The notes: generated from the sequence alone by a model not told the origin. Shown: positions 25,066-37,524, numbered from the stretch's first letter. The stretch is 64,000 nt of DNA from Brachynemurus nebulosus (GCA_035578155.1 JAPWDM010000001.1:1488001-1552000); one strand, 5' to 3'. A program made the numbers and translations.

Positions 25066-25190
25066 AGTAGTAAACAGAATGGTATAAGTAGGTCAGAAAA
25101 GACAATAGCGTACTAAGCACATAAAGTAAGCGGCTTATACATTCTATTTACTACTTATTGTTTATCACTTCGGTGTGACCGAGCTATAAT
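25066..25190. repeat. Short inverted-repeat element, copy 1
   Basis: aagtagtaaacagaatggta and its partner cattctatttactactt form a dyad around aagtaagcggctta, followed by atcacttcggtgtgaccgag. The same layout recurs at 57920-58055, and the tail recurs at 47225-47270. It looks like a small MITE family with poorly defined ends. Confidence 0.6.
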
Positions 25191-25699
25191 GCAGCGACCC
25201 AGTTCTTACAAAAAATGTTCCAATATAATTATTAACATTACAAGATAATTTTAGTTAATCAAATCAAATTAAATTTTGTTTAATTAGATTTTGAATTAAA
25301 TAAGTGTTCAAAAATATTTTTTCTTTGATGAAAAAAATAATGATAAGGGCACGCACTTTCAATGCCATTATTTAACATTAACAGTACAAATTTAATAAAC
25401 AATTTTTTTTTTTGTACAATAACATTATTTTGGCGGCAGACAATAACACGGAGATAAAATTGCAAGGAAATATTATTTTTTTAGCTTATCACACATTTGT
25501 TAATTACAGATAATATAAAATTTGGAAAATCAAAAATAACTAGTGTAAGTGGTACAGCAATTAATCACTTAATTCAAAGTTCATGTTTATTTAAAGTGAA
25601 AATTTTATATTATCAACGATTTGTAGGGAATTTTATCGAAATGGGTTTTAGAAAATTTTTTTTTAATTTGAAACGTCTAAGAATAAGCTAGTTATATGC
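25191..25699. other. Unassigned A+T-rich stretch
   Basis: No coding or repeat signal was recognised. Confidence 0.35.
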
Positions 25700-25815
25700 A
25701 AATAATAAACAAATATCTTACTTCGCAAAAATACCACTTTTATTTTGAAACAATATTGTCACAGTTTCAAAATAAAAGTGGTATTTTTGCGAAGCAAAAT
25801 ATTTGTTTATTATTT
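25700..25815. repeat. 116-bp near-perfect hairpin
   Basis: Arms of about 52 bp pair almost perfectly around a 12-nt loop (25752-25763); the inner stem is ccacttttattttgaaac with its complement. The 11-mer agttatatgca lies directly left (25689-25699) and again at 25859-25869, which could be a target duplication if the element extends past the hairpin. Likely a palindromic MITE. Confidence 0.8.
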
Positions 25816-26087
25816 ACACATATGGAATACCATAAAGTAACGCTCAAATCTATTAATATAGTTATATGCATTCATTCTTGAATGTAGAAAACACTAGACC
25901 ACACATTTGTGTTCGCAGGACATATTTGGTCGTAGTTATGACACAACAGTCACAGCATCTTCATTATAAAACAATATTTTAAAGACGCTTCTATACAAGA
26001 GAGAATTATATTTTTGAATTTTTATCTTTTCAGCGAATCTTCCGGGTCCGGGATGATTAGCCCGGGCGATGATAGAAATTTGTTTTG

Positions 26088-26260
26088 AGATCACTACTAG
26101 CCGAAAATGACATAACTCGATAACTCTCGAACAGAATATTCAATTTTTACGAGATTTGATAAAAACAATAGAAGTCCCAAACTCTTGGATGAGTTCTTCT
26201 GTCAGACACGTCCAATGCCCAGAACCTCGAAAAATGATCTTTTTGTTAAAACTTTTCACG
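26088..26260 (-). repeat. Foldback repeat with (TA)n core, diverged inverted copy
   Basis: On the minus strand this reads ggttctgggcattggacgtg, then a match to the gtttggga segment and to the ctcgagag region of copy 1. It lacks the (TA)n tract. Divergence is clearly greater than between the other copies, so it is older. Confidence 0.6.
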
Positions 26261-27766
26261 AATCACATCGTGTTGGATATCGTTAAATAGGGATGTTAAG
26301 GTGAAGTTGAGATTGATCTTACGATTTTTACACATAAAAGAGGTGTACATGTGTGTGTTATCAGTTATCTCCAAAACGAATTAATGCGTTTATTATTTAT
26401 TTGAAATCTGGAAATTCTGGAATAGTTCCTAGCCAGGTTTGATGAAAATTGGCTCACCTGTTTCCAGGAAACTCCATTATTCTTACAATAAAATAAAACA
26501 AAAAATTTTAAAACCCACTGTAGAAGCCAGTAATTTTGCCGAATTGTTGTTAATCAGTTTTGATGAACATTGGTCCTGTCGTTTCTAGCAATTTTCAGGA
26601 TTTCTTACCTTAAAACCCACTTTGAAAACTGGTAATTGTGGAATGGTTCTCAACCAGCTTTAATGAAAATGGGTTCAATCTTTTTCTAGGATATTTCAGG
26701 ATTTTCAAGATAGAAGCAAAATTCGTAAAATTAAAAAAAAAGAAAAAAAGTTAGTAATTGCGAGGTGGTTCGTAGCCAGATTTGACAAAAATCAGTCAAG
26801 TGCAATGCGTAAATTGTGTTCCATAAAATAATTTGTTTTTCAAAAAAATTTTATTTTGTAGTGTATGGACACACACGACGGATAAAAATTACCTTATTCT
26901 AAATTATAATGAAATTTGGAATTTGAAATTCCTAGAATTTTTATTTGAAACTTTTTAGTGATTTTTGTCGTGGGTTTGAAAACTTTTTTTGAGTTGGCAA
27001 GGTATACAGCAGTTTGTAATATAAAAATAGTTTATTATAATCTTGCCTCTTGCAATGCTAATTATTAACATTTTAAGCAAACTACTAAAAAAAAATGATG
27101 GGTGTGATTAGTGCAATTTTCCAAAAATAGTTTATAGCAACAAAAATATATGTATATTTATATCTATCTATATTAACATCTCAAGAGACAGTAGTGTCAA
27201 GTTACATATGTATATGCATGCATAGTGAGCAGTCACTGTGCTATGTTTCTTGTAATATTATATCATACCTGCAGCGCGAGATACAATGTTGTGTTACGTC
27301 ATTCCATTGACTGAAGTCTGCTAGCAGGCAGCGCAGCGCAACGCAGCGTATGGTGCCAGTTTGCCAAGTTCCTTTCTAAATTCTAATATTAAATTAGTGT
27401 GGGTGATGAGATGACGATTCAATATCATTCGTTCGGTCTTCTGTTTAATAGAATCACAATTCATATGGAAAATACATTTGTTCCTCTTTACTGATCATTG
27501 CATATATGCCACTTTAATGTATTCATATTTGTTGTGTATGGGTTCACATTCAATTTTTGCTCTCTGATTGACTTGAGTAATTGATTGTTGATTTGGTGCC
27601 TAATGATCACACAATTTTTTTCAATGATCATTCATGATTTTTATGTCTTTAGGGAGGGAGAAGATAATTTTTGTTAGTAGAGATTGTGACGGTTTTTCAC
27701 ATAACGTGTATTCTTAAAGAGGTTGAATTGTGAGGAAAAAAATGATGAAAATAATTTGGAAGCAAC
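26261..27766. other. Unassigned A+T-rich stretch
   Basis: About 26380-26800 repeats loosely the theme 'ggttc..agccag.ttga..aaaatt', suggesting an old internally repetitive element of 110-140 bp period, too decayed to define. A G+C-richer patch lies at about 27270-27370. No gene was recognised. Confidence 0.35.
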
Positions 27767-27903
27767 TAGGGGCGCAACAACCGGGAGCCAAGGAGTCCGG
27801 ACCCCCTTAAAATTACGTGGACCCTTAATAAAACTACGTAAAAATCGGAGAATTTAAATTTTTGCTTGATCCCCTTGCAGATCTGTGGTCGTTGCGCCCC
27901 TGG
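27767..27903. mobile_element. Short hAT-type MITE
   Basis: The ends TAGGGGCGCAACAACC and GGTCGTTGCGCCCCTG are inverted repeats. They are flanked by gaagcaac (27759-27766) and gaagtaat (27904-27911), an 8-bp duplication with two C/T differences, which fits hAT. The 137-bp element is non-coding. Confidence 0.75.
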
Positions 27904-27911
27904 AAGTAATC

Positions 27912-30900
27912 TTGGACAGATTTTTGAATAAAACATTGTGAGTGTGCTTAAGACAACACGATCGAAGTGAAAACTTCTATGCTGATCTCGTAACCGATTG
28001 GAAGTAACATAAATGTAGGTATTCTATTGACAGGACTCTATTGAACGAGTCACGGTTACGGAAAATGCCTATTTACCACGAAATAATTTCTGTCAGAAGG
28101 CTGGCTTTGAAATAATACAAATATAAGTAGCTCTAAAAGCTCCTATACCCGAACGCGTTCAATACTCGAACAGTTTTAAATGTGAATTTAATTGTTTTAA
28201 TTTTAAAATTTATTTTGATTTATTTTGGTTTCCATAGATTTGTTGCATTTCAATGATATATTAATTAGGTAAAATTATAGAAAATTTGACTAAGGTTGAC
28301 GATACAATCAATGTAGACCAAAAAATTTTTACCGGCGAATTTCAATCAACCGGTTTTAATGTACAACATCATTTTCAAAACTGTTAAAAGTTATGGTTTC
28401 AAAAAATGGGTTTGGCAGCAGTATTTTTGTTTCTTCGTTTTCTGCGTACTTTTTTTAAAAATTAGATTTTTTTAAAGCCTTGTTTTCTGGCAATCTTGAA
28501 AATGATGTTCACTCGATTAAACTGGACAAATTTTAGAATAAGAAAAGTTTTATGTTATAAGGAAGTTTATTGTTGAGCAAAATGCATGCAAAGTTACTTT
28601 TCAATGAAAAGTGACGTTAAAAATCTAAAATTTTGTTCTCAGGAGATGCATTGTTGAAAAACAATTAATTCTCGGACCATATGAATTTTACTAATTTAAA
28701 ATCTGACAACGTCGAATTAAAAAAAAAAATATAGCAGGAGATTCGAAAAATTTGAATTCATATATTTATAACTCCTAATATAATTATATAATATAAAATC
28801 CTAAATTAGCACAAATTTTTTTTTAATGATTGCGGAAATATTTTCAGACTACAGAAAAATTGAATTCTACAAAACTTTTTTAAGACTTTGAAAAAGGAAA
28901 AAAAACGTTTTAGAATTAATATTAGAAAAAATGGAACAATTATTTTCTGGAAGTTGACTGTTAATACTAGCTAATAATTAGACTTCAACAAACTTCTTAT
29001 TTATTCATTCTCCTAGAATTTTACATAGACATGCGTACTGGCGTGGCAAGTAAATATAGGCATGCATTACGAAAACATTCATCAGCAATAACAATATTGA
29101 AAATTCAAACATATTTGACATGATTTGGATTTTTTTAGATAGAAAGTATATCTTAACAGATTACGATATCAGTTCTTTAAGAATTTTTCATTTTTCATCT
29201 GATTTCAAAAGATAATTAAAATTTTCTCTGGGATATTACACCACAAGGTTTTAAAGTTGTCAATCAATACACCATGTGCAAATTATTGCAAACTGACAAA
29301 CCTACCCACTTATTTATTAGATTTTTCATATAGGTTACTGATCTTTCTTTGCAAAATCAGGAAATGAGAACCAATGCACATATATTATTAATCAACTGAT
29401 GTCATGATTAAACAAAAAAAAGTTCGATGAAATTCTTAAATACAGCCTTTGGACCGGGAACTAAATTTTAGAATAATATTTAATTTTAATTAATAATTAA
29501 GATAATTTTTGAAGGTGACCGCCAATGTTACTGACAAATAATTATATTTGTATAACGATGTCCAAGTATATACAATAAGTGATATTTGGTATAGAAAACA
29601 AAATATGTATACACGAGTATACAGAGTGTTTTAGGAATAGACTAATACTTTTTAGAATGACGTAAAAGTAGTGACGTCATAAACAACTGAACAAAATTCG
29701 ACTTTTACAATTACGTGTGAATTTACCTAATTAATAAATTGATTTATTTCGATTGATTAATTTGTTCGCTTCTGAATCCACTGAAGCCTTTAAAGGATTA
29801 TTCAGGGTAACAAAAATACCTAATGAAGGCGCGTTTGAAACTTTAACAACTTTTTATTGATTCATGAACTGATAAGAAAATTCACGTTTTCTTTAAATTT
29901 CAGTCCTTATTTAAGAAAGGAAAGAGTCGATTTTTCAGTTTGTTTTTCGAAAGCTTACAATTTTTAGGGTTTTGTTGCTTTGACTATACATAGAATAGTT
30001 TTACCATATCTGTCGTATTTGCTAAATGTGTTTGCACCACGCATTTGTTTTTTCTGCTGTTCCGGTTTAATTTTAAGTCATGTAGGTACTAAAAACATTT
30101 GTTCTGTCCCAAAAAGCGTTTCTTAAAGCGTTTTTTTGGGGACAGAAAAAAGTTTTTTTTTTAAGCGTCAACTTACATAAGAATATTTGATAACGTGTAA
30201 AAGGCTTCAAAATTACAAAGAAAGTTTCTTCAGGAAAAAAGTCTTTTTCGGCTTCTAATTTTTACTAATCTCTTAACCTTGACAAGTATTTAGAATGCAG
30301 TGATAGAGGTACCATTTACAGCCTTATGTTAAGTCATTCATCTTTGGTAGGTAGTTACTACTTAATACTTTTATTTTATTATCAGAAATCTTGACCTATA
30401 TTTCACATTTTTCAGCTCAAAATAGACACAAATTTTGTTTTCTAACTAAATTCTTCTTCAGTGTAAAATTTGAAGCTCCCGTTTATGTTTCAGGTAACAT
30501 TTTTAAGGCTATTGCTGAATTTCTACTTGCGTTTTTTTCGAAAGCACACCGTGTACTTACTATATATCTACCCATTTTATTTAAGTTTATAGAATTTCGT
30601 AAAATTCTATTCTATTATTGAATAATTTAATAAATTCACATAATTGATCCGCTATTAAATCATTTATTTATTAATCATGTCGACAGTAATTAATCAATAG
30701 TTTCGATTTCAATAACACCATTAGCGCAATTATTATTGGTACAAAATGTTAGAAATAATTATGAAGAAAAAAAAATATAAAGAAAAAATTATATGAAAAT
30801 GTAAGAGCATTAGCTGCGCTGAATTATCTTTAATACATTTATTTGTGTTTGTTTGTACCCATGCATGTAGTAATGTGCGATGGTAGCCTTGCTATGGCTC

Positions 30901-31145
30901 GTGTGGCTAATGTGAATGTAAATTTTAAGGTCAAACCTAAAAATATGTAAGGTCATGTACATATGTACAATGTATGTGTGCATGTATGTGCTTGTTTTGA
31001 TCTATCAGATCAATACTTGAATAAGTACTAAACACAAAAATTAGTCACTTTTTGATGAACGCGGAAAAATTTCAGATAAAATTTGTTCGAGAAAAATAGA
31101 ATTTTTTAATTGAATAGTAAATGGATGGGTATAAAGTAGAATATA
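27912..31145. other. Unassigned A+T-rich stretch
   Basis: I found no coding signal, TIR pair or tandem array across these 3.2 kb. Long A and T runs and scattered short open frames are what such composition gives by chance. Confidence 0.35.
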
Positions 31146-31147
31146 TA

Positions 31148-31369
31148 GGTATCCATCTAATAACACGATCAATTGGTTCCGTGTTATTCGACTACAGAGA
31201 GTACAAATTTTCCTTATAAGCCGACCATATGTGGTCCAGTTAATTTGTAATAGTAATATTTGGAATTTCGTGTAATTCGAATTTCATATTATTCGAGAGT
31301 CGTTGCAATTTTTAACCATGCTATTCGCCACTTTGTGCAATTCAAATATTGTGCTATTTGATGGATGCC
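31148..31369. mobile_element. Miniature TIR element built of word repeats, family 7
   Basis: The ends GGTATCCATCTAATAACAC and its complement-like GTGCTATTTGATGGATGCC pair with few mismatches. TA precedes the left end (31146-31147); the right flank is TG, a likely one-base change. In only 222 bp, the word GTGNTATTCGA occurs about seven times: inverted at 31157-31166, then 31179-31192, 31269-31281, 31285-31298, 31318-31329, 31334-31347 and 31349-31364. It shares the layout of the larger pogo-like elements but has no coding relic, so superfamily is inferred. Confidence 0.65.
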
Positions 31370-31371
31370 TG

Positions 31372-31769
31372 TACAAGATATTTTAATTTCTCATATCTTC
31401 TTCGTCAAGGAATAACTTAAAAGTTTTAAAACGGACTAAAATTTCGCTTTATTGAAAGTATTGAAGATAGGCCGTCCTTCATAATTTTCAGCAAGTCAAG
31501 AGGAATCTATCTGAGAAGATCTATGATTTATGTTTAACGAGATATACGCATTTTTTTCTTGTTAAATTTTGTACAGTATAAAAACTAATCCAGATACATA
31601 ATGTATGTATATATTTTTGTATGTATTGTACTTAATTGCCTAACACTAAACCAGGTATTTCTTCTCTAATATTGAGGACTGAATGATGAAAATTTCGAAT
31701 TTGAGTTTGTTACCATATTTTGCATACTCAACAACTAGTAGCTACTGAACTAATTTAACTATCCAAGTG
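31372..31769. other. Unassigned A+T-rich stretch
   Basis: No feature was recognised between the miniature TIR element and the SINE-like repeat. Confidence 0.35.
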
Positions 31770-32060
31770 ATTGAGCCTACCTAGGCGCTGATACTTAAGG
31801 ACTAGTAGGTCAAGGAGTTGAATATTGCCACCTTCTATACTCGTCAAGACTTTTCTCCAGTTTTCCTTCACAAGTTTGGGAGAATATCAACACGCTTTCT
31901 TCAAGACGACGGTTACAAACACATACCTTCTAAATTTTCGCCCTCTCCAACTATTATTGTCTTCTAAGTCAGATCACAAATAGATTATGTAATATTAAAT
32001 TGTACAAAGTATAAAAATTATGATGTGGGTGGCGTCGGTTATAGAAATTTAACGGGAGCT
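31770..32060 (+). repeat. SINE-like repeat (family B), copy 1
   Basis: The stretch shares an ordered series of blocks with 55160-55440: acggttacaaacacat, ccctctccaac, attatgtaatattaaat and gatgtgggtggcgtcggtta. The 5' part has a decayed tRNA-like head (ggactagtaggtcaaggagttgaat). No clear poly(A) or target duplication. Confidence 0.6.
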
Positions 32061-32352
32061 GAGCTTCGTTATAGATACCATATGTATAAAAAAAATAAAG
32101 AAAAATTTTATCAAAACACACAATCAAACTGGCTTAACGATTTTCAACAAGTAAGTTGTCTACCAATAGCGGATGACCACACGGGAAGTCTAACGAAGTC
32201 CGAATTTCGAAATTCAATTTCGTTTCTAAATTACAAGAGTCCTCCTAGTAATTTAGGAACGAATTTCTTTTTTTTTTTTTTTAATTAAACGTAAATTAAA
32301 ATTGTTTATACTTGTACTTATGTAAGTGGAAAAAAGTTAGCTATGACAATAA
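32061..32352. other. Possible coding remnant and hairpin
   Basis: An open frame that begins inside the SINE continues here (LRYRYHMYKKNKEKFYQN, then WLNDFQQ) to about 32288; it may be chance. A hairpin at about 32206-32266 pairs atttcgtttctaaattac with gtaatttaggaacgaat and is followed by a 15-16 nt T run. Confidence 0.3.
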
Positions 32353-32354
32353 TA

Positions 32355-32943
32355 CACACACCGGCATAATTAGCGGAACATAAAAAAAAAAATAAAAACC
32401 TATTTATTAAACAAAGTTGGCTGTTTTTTTTCATTTTTACTTAAAATAATATTGAAGTAATGAATCAATTGACTTTCCATAGAATTGTTTTTATTTATTA
32501 TTGGTGCAAGTCTTTTTAAGAGGTCTGTCACTTTTGAATTCAAATGCCGCTTCTTCTCAATGTGGTCGAGCTACGAACTGCCGTAATTGAAGAATGGCAA
32601 AAACTGTCCCAGGAGACCATAGATAACATCATTCTGAGTATAGCAAGACGAATGGAAGCTTTGACAAGAGCACGGGAGGTACCAGGCGGTATTAAAACGT
32701 TGTTCTTCATTTTCTATTTGTTATATAATCGTTAATTTAAATTATTCTTAGACGACATAAGATTCAAAAAATTTACCATTTTATATGGTTACTTGTTTTT
32801 GCTACCAAAACTAAAGGTATATCGACTTGTGAACATGCAATTTTAAGTGAATAATTAAATAAAACTAATATTGTCTTAAAATTAAATGGTTTGTTTGACT
32901 TTTGCAGATATTTTGTATGTTCCGCTAATTATGCCGGTGTGTG
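32355..32943 (+). mobile_element. Tc1-like transposon, internal-deletion derivative
   Basis: Perfect 28-bp TIRs (starting CACACACCGGCATAATTAGC) are flanked by TA at 32353-32354 and 32944-32945. The interior keeps only the C-terminal end of a Tc1-type transposase. At 589 bp it lacks most of the DDE domain. Perfect TIRs suggest a young insertion. Confidence 0.92.
32544..32735 (+). pseudogene. C-terminal fragment of Tc1-type transposase
   Basis: The frame includes ELRTAVIEEWQKLSQETIDN, then SIARRMEALTRAR. In Tc1 transposases the 'L..A...EW..IPQETI..LI.SMP.R' block follows the last catalytic acidic residue and ends the protein. The preceding residues (tgtggtcgag) would read as W-S-x-E-L with one base restored, so a frameshift sits at the left edge of the block. 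The rest of the catalytic domain is absent. Confidence 0.88.
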
Positions 32944-32945
32944 TA

Positions 32946-33896
32946 CTTTCACATACATTTCTATACATTAAATACGATATTTGTGGAATTCAAATAGATC
33001 ACTTCAAATTATCAAATGACTCATTAATTATTATAATTATCATATTTTGCATACTCAATTGCTATATACTAACTTCTAAATTAACTAATTTAGGTAAACC
33101 ATTTGATTTTTCCAATAATCAAGATAACTGAAAAATGTTTGAACCGATTATTAAATTCTTATTAAACACCAACAAAAATACTATTTCAGAAACTATTTTT
33201 GAATTGTCTGAAATGATAAATTTGCAATTAGTCGAATATTGAACAAAATATAAACACTTCAATAGCATAAAGAGGAGCCTGATCGATTAAAAAAGGTGGT
33301 GATTAAAGAAACATCAATATGTAAATGTTGAAACGTAACAATCATTACATTGTGTGGTGATATTTAAAACAACAAATTCTCATGTCACGATCACAATTTA
33401 CACTTCCGCCAAAAACTTTTTAAAGTTCTTGGACTATTTGTTCTTGAAATATGATTTAAAAGTCAATTATAATATAAATATGCAAATAGTAAATTTTACT
33501 TGTTTACGTCAAGGAATAGGAAATACTATTTTTAAATTTTTGATGACCGGGGAACAAAGGCTTTTGTTTACTATCAATTTTTGTCAATATGTTGTAAACT
33601 ATGTAATTTTATTGTAAATGTAGATACCAATATAGCTGTACTATATTTTCTGATCTGTTTTAATAAAATTCTTTTATAAACAAAGGTAAGAAAACATATT
33701 ATTCGAAATTAATGAACCCTTTCGACATTAACATTGGATACAGCTCATTATACATTAAGGAATTATTAGCACTTGAATCAAGGAAAAATAGCAGAATTTC
33801 ACTATTTTCGTTTTCAACTAAAATTAAAATTTATTCAAATAAAACATCGTCATTTAATACATTATTTTTAAGTAAAGTAAACATATACGAGTGAAT
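32946..33896 (+). other. Run of four same-strand, protein-like short frames, origin unknown
   Basis: Four consecutive plus-strand open stretches: 32946-33131 (one hydrophobic segment, SLIIIIIIFCILNCYIL, then a hydrophilic tail), 33135-33242 (starts MFEPIIKFLL, beginning three bases after the previous stop), 33339-33617 (HVTITIYTSAKNFLKFLDY, then MQIVNFTCLRQGIG) and 33712-33894. Spacing is tight, intronless and one-stranded, as in inserted viral DNA, but each length is within chance expectation for this composition and I recognise none of them. The Tc1-like element sits at their left edge and may interrupt them. Confidence 0.2.
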
Positions 33897-36603
33897 GACA
33901 CTTTAACGCAAATCTACTCTTTAAAAATTTACTGTACTGCAAAGAGGAAAATCATACCATTTGGATTCCAATTTAATTGTGATTTCAAATATTTCTTAGT
34001 CTTCTCTTGACACTCTTTCTTAGTCTCCTTTTCTTAGAAAAAGGAAGATATGGATAACTTGCAATTAATTACAATTTTTCTCTAAATTTATTTCTCCAAA
34101 ATTTTTTAAAAAATTTTCTCCAAAATACAGTCAACGAAGAAAAAAAAACTTCTACTTCACTCGGGTCCCTACAAAAAATTCCGAACTCCCTTTTCGGATC
34201 CGAGCCCCCGGGCTACACACCAACCTGCCTTCCTCTTGCCAACCCTGTCAACAATAGCTCTGTTTAACAGCAGCGGCAACTTTATTCAGTGTGACAGGAA
34301 CCGGAAATTGTACTCGAAGTCATTTTCTTTGAATACACAAAACTTTCAACGTAAAGTTTCGATTCTAAAAAAAGAAAAAACGATGTCTCTCATGAAAAGA
34401 TAAGTGCAGATAAACTTTCAAAAATGACTATATAAACACTTTAAGTGTATTATACTAAATAGTCTACAAAAGGATTAGAATAGAGACCTACTGTAAATAT
34501 TTTTTCGTATAGTAATTCAGCAAAAGAGTTTTCCAGGAGTTTTCAGTAGTTACTCAGTTTTATTTTTAGTAATATTAACAGCACTAGTCTAAATTTAAAA
34601 TTACTGTTGTCTGTATTAATCCCGTCTAGTAATATTGAACGAGACATAAGATGTGAAAACTGTGTAAACTAAAAAACTACATATTAAAAATATAACTAAT
34701 AAGTAACAACAATTTCAAAACAAAACAATTAATGTTGAATTTAAATTTATTATCAGGAAAATAATAATGATATTGTCTGTCTTGAATGCAGTTTAGTTTA
34801 CATGTATCTCTTTTTAAAAAAAAAAAATGTATACCTATACATAATACTCGTATATTTTAATTATTAGATAATAAAACAATAAATGGCTAGTTAGCTGCTA
34901 ATGCTATGCGGTGCTGCAACTAACTATTTGAACATAAACGTGTTTTTTTTTTCTTATTTCATTTTCTTATTGTGAGAAATATTAAAATATCAAGGTTTTT
35001 TTGTGTGTCATTTGAAAGTGATATTGAAAATATAAAATTCAGATTGCAAAGATGCGATTTTCATCATTGTATTTTGTAAAAATTAAATTACGGAAATAAG
35101 AAAGAAAAGTTCCATTGTCAGTACATATAATATAATATTTAGATGTTAGGTTCATAATCTGGAAAAGTACTAACCCTTTGCGCTTATAAGACATGTCTAG
35201 CATGACAAGGTGGTTTGACCATTAGGTCACGCATATTTTACATTTAAACATTAAAATCTAGATCCGTGTGTGGACAATAGATCCCGTTGAACTAACTTTT
35301 GACAATAACAAATCTGACAAAAAGAGCATTTAAAATATTTAATTTGAGCTTTTGAGGAAAAAAGGTTGCCAGTTTTTTTTCTTTTTTTTTTTTTTTTTTA
35401 AATGGGAATAAAAATCATGCGTCATGTCATGTGTTACATGTCTTACCAGTTACCAGTTAGCTGCGAAACACGTTTATTTTTGCTTGAGTGCAAAAGCTTA
35501 ATAGCGGATATTTCTTTCGAGACATTCAAGTAGCTTTCTGGACGTAAAAAATCTGTATTTTCTAACGAATAATTGGGCCTATTTATATAGTTTTAAGTTA
35601 TCATTTCTAGATGATAGTATTTTAAGGAAGTAAAAAAGTTTCAAGTACCTATAGATTTTACGAATAAATTAGAAAATTATAAGGTTTGAATGTACCTACA
35701 TTATTTATTATTGGGATTTAATCTAACAATTAATTGCAACCTTATGCACTAAATTTGAAATGTTTTTTTGTGCTTGATATAAAAAAAATGCATAGTTATT
35801 GTAAAATTATTATACTTTCTTACTAAATAAAAATTTAGTAACAATTCGTAAACTTTTAGTATTTTTTGGCTTTTCAAACTTAAATTGCTTTCTGTAAAAT
35901 TTTAACAAAGTGATTTAAAACCTTCCTTATGGCTCTTTTACGATAATAACTTATTAAAAACTGAAATTAAATTCTAAAACCTATACAGAAACACAATAAT
36001 ACGATCACAGCTTTAGAAAAGTTTTGCTATATCGGTATCTTAATCTCTCATATCTATATTATGTACTTTCAAAAATAATGTTTTATTTAACTTTTTAACA
36101 TGCAAAATTAGAATTAAATGAATTTGAAGGGTAAAATGAATATGAGGAATTGTAAATTGGTACTCTGTGAGTTCATTCACCTCCGGTTAGTAGCGTGAAC
36201 ACTTTCACCTCGCATTAAACAATCTATTATACTGTGACATCATATATTATTAAAGTTACTACGATATTTTTTTAATAAAATATACCTAAAGATATTAACT
36301 TTAAAACATTTGCAAATTTAAATCGAATTCTAGATTGAACATCAGCACTTAGTTGACTAAATCAATATTTTCTGTTAAAAATTAAACAATAAAAAAATAT
36401 TTTAGAAAACTTTAACTCTTTAGAAAATCTTTAAAAATATTAGCCATACTCAAGATTGGTTGAACGTTCATTTTCAATTAATTTCGAAAGGAGAGTAAGG
36501 CAATTTCCGAAAAAATTTTACATTTAACCAATTTTAAGGGATTAGGGGTAGTCAGCAATGTGAAAAAATTGAGTATTTTAAATAATTTTTTTTTTTTTGG
36601 CAG
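33897..36603. other. Unassigned A+T-rich stretch
   Basis: A G+C-richer patch at about 34155-34290 has no known identity. About 35172-35225 (ccctttgcgcttataag, then agacatgtctagcatgac) resembles a piggyBac-type left tip preceded by ctaa rather than ttaa; related acatgtc words lie at about 35418-35450, but no right end was found. A poly(T) tract is at about 35366-35399. Confidence 0.35.
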
Positions 36604-36605
36604 TA

Positions 36606-37522
36606 AGGTAACTGCCGGCAATAAGGCCTAAAATTCATCAATCGTTCAAATATTCGTACAATCGTACCAATGTTTGAAGCATGCAAGCCTCAGACACCAG
36701 CAAGTTGCAAAGGATGCGCCACCTATCGCCATCTCGCCCCTTGTCTCCAGTAACAAGCCATATATTCTAAGATGAGATTTTGTCGCTGGAATAATAACAT
36801 TTCAAAGAAAATTCTTAAGTAATTATAATATTAATGCTGTTAATTATTTTTCTGTTCACCTAATTTTGTTCTTCAGTTCTTCTTTTTGTTAATTCAGTTC
36901 ACTAAATAATTTTACATCTGTCAAAATAATTAAATTTTTTTTTATTTACTTGGGTGTCGGCGGCAAATAAGGCCCATCAAAATTACACATAAGCTTTATA
37001 ATGCTCCTAATATCTGAAACTGTTTTACACGCTCAATACTGTCCGAAGTTCCAATAAAAATGATCCCTGATAATTACGGATGAAAAGCCAACTCACCAAA
37101 GCCGTATTCATCACGTTTGGTATCAACATCTGAAGCAAACGCTGATTCTGGTCAAATATCAATTAAGCATATTAAAAGAACCTGCTAGCGTACCGTTTAT
37201 TCTTTGGATTCTGATGACAATGATGAAGATTTTTACTAAATACTGTTTAGAATTTTAGTTTTTGTTGTTTTCTGTCATTTTTTATTGATTTTTTATAATA
37301 GGACTTGATACCCTACCATTGTAAAATAAGGCCTAAGAACAGTGTTTTCAAAAATGTTAAATATTTTCTAATCCAACATCTTAATTTCCAATTTAAATTT
37401 TTTTGTTGGTTGATTGATACTTTAGGAGTTGATTTATTAATAAAAAAATTAAGTAGGTATCTGCAGCATTTTTAATTTTAGTTCAGATCTCCCTTAGCTA
37501 GGCCTTATTACCCGCAGTTACC
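36606..37522 (+). mobile_element. TA-flanked pogo-like TIR element, family 6
   Basis: The left end AGGTAACTGCCGGCAATAAG is mirrored at the right by aggccttattacccgcagtt, with one extra A at the left tip. TA lies at 36604-36605 and 37523-37524. The word CGGCAATAAGGCC recurs at 36616-36632, 36953-36975, 37323-37336 and inverted at the right end (about 37500-37515). A coding relic with an acidic C-terminus sits upstream of the right word cluster, as in family 3. Length 917 bp makes it non-autonomous. Confidence 0.8.
37087..37239 (+). pseudogene. Acidic C-terminus of the family-6 transposase (relic)
   Basis: The frame reads ANSPKPYSSRLVSTSEANAD and continues to one TAG at 37186-37188, then RTVYSLDSDDNDEDFY and a stop. 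A Ser-rich linker ending in an acidic, aspartate-rich tail is common at the end of pogo/Tigger-like transposases, and the family-3 tail also ends SDSD. The catalytic region is gone. Confidence 0.5.
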
Positions 37523-37524
37523 TA

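Noticed and set aside
33339..33617. Loose resemblance of one frame to a TBP-like beta-rich repeat
   Set aside because: Only a general hydrophobic pattern, with no key residues I could verify; not strong enough to name.
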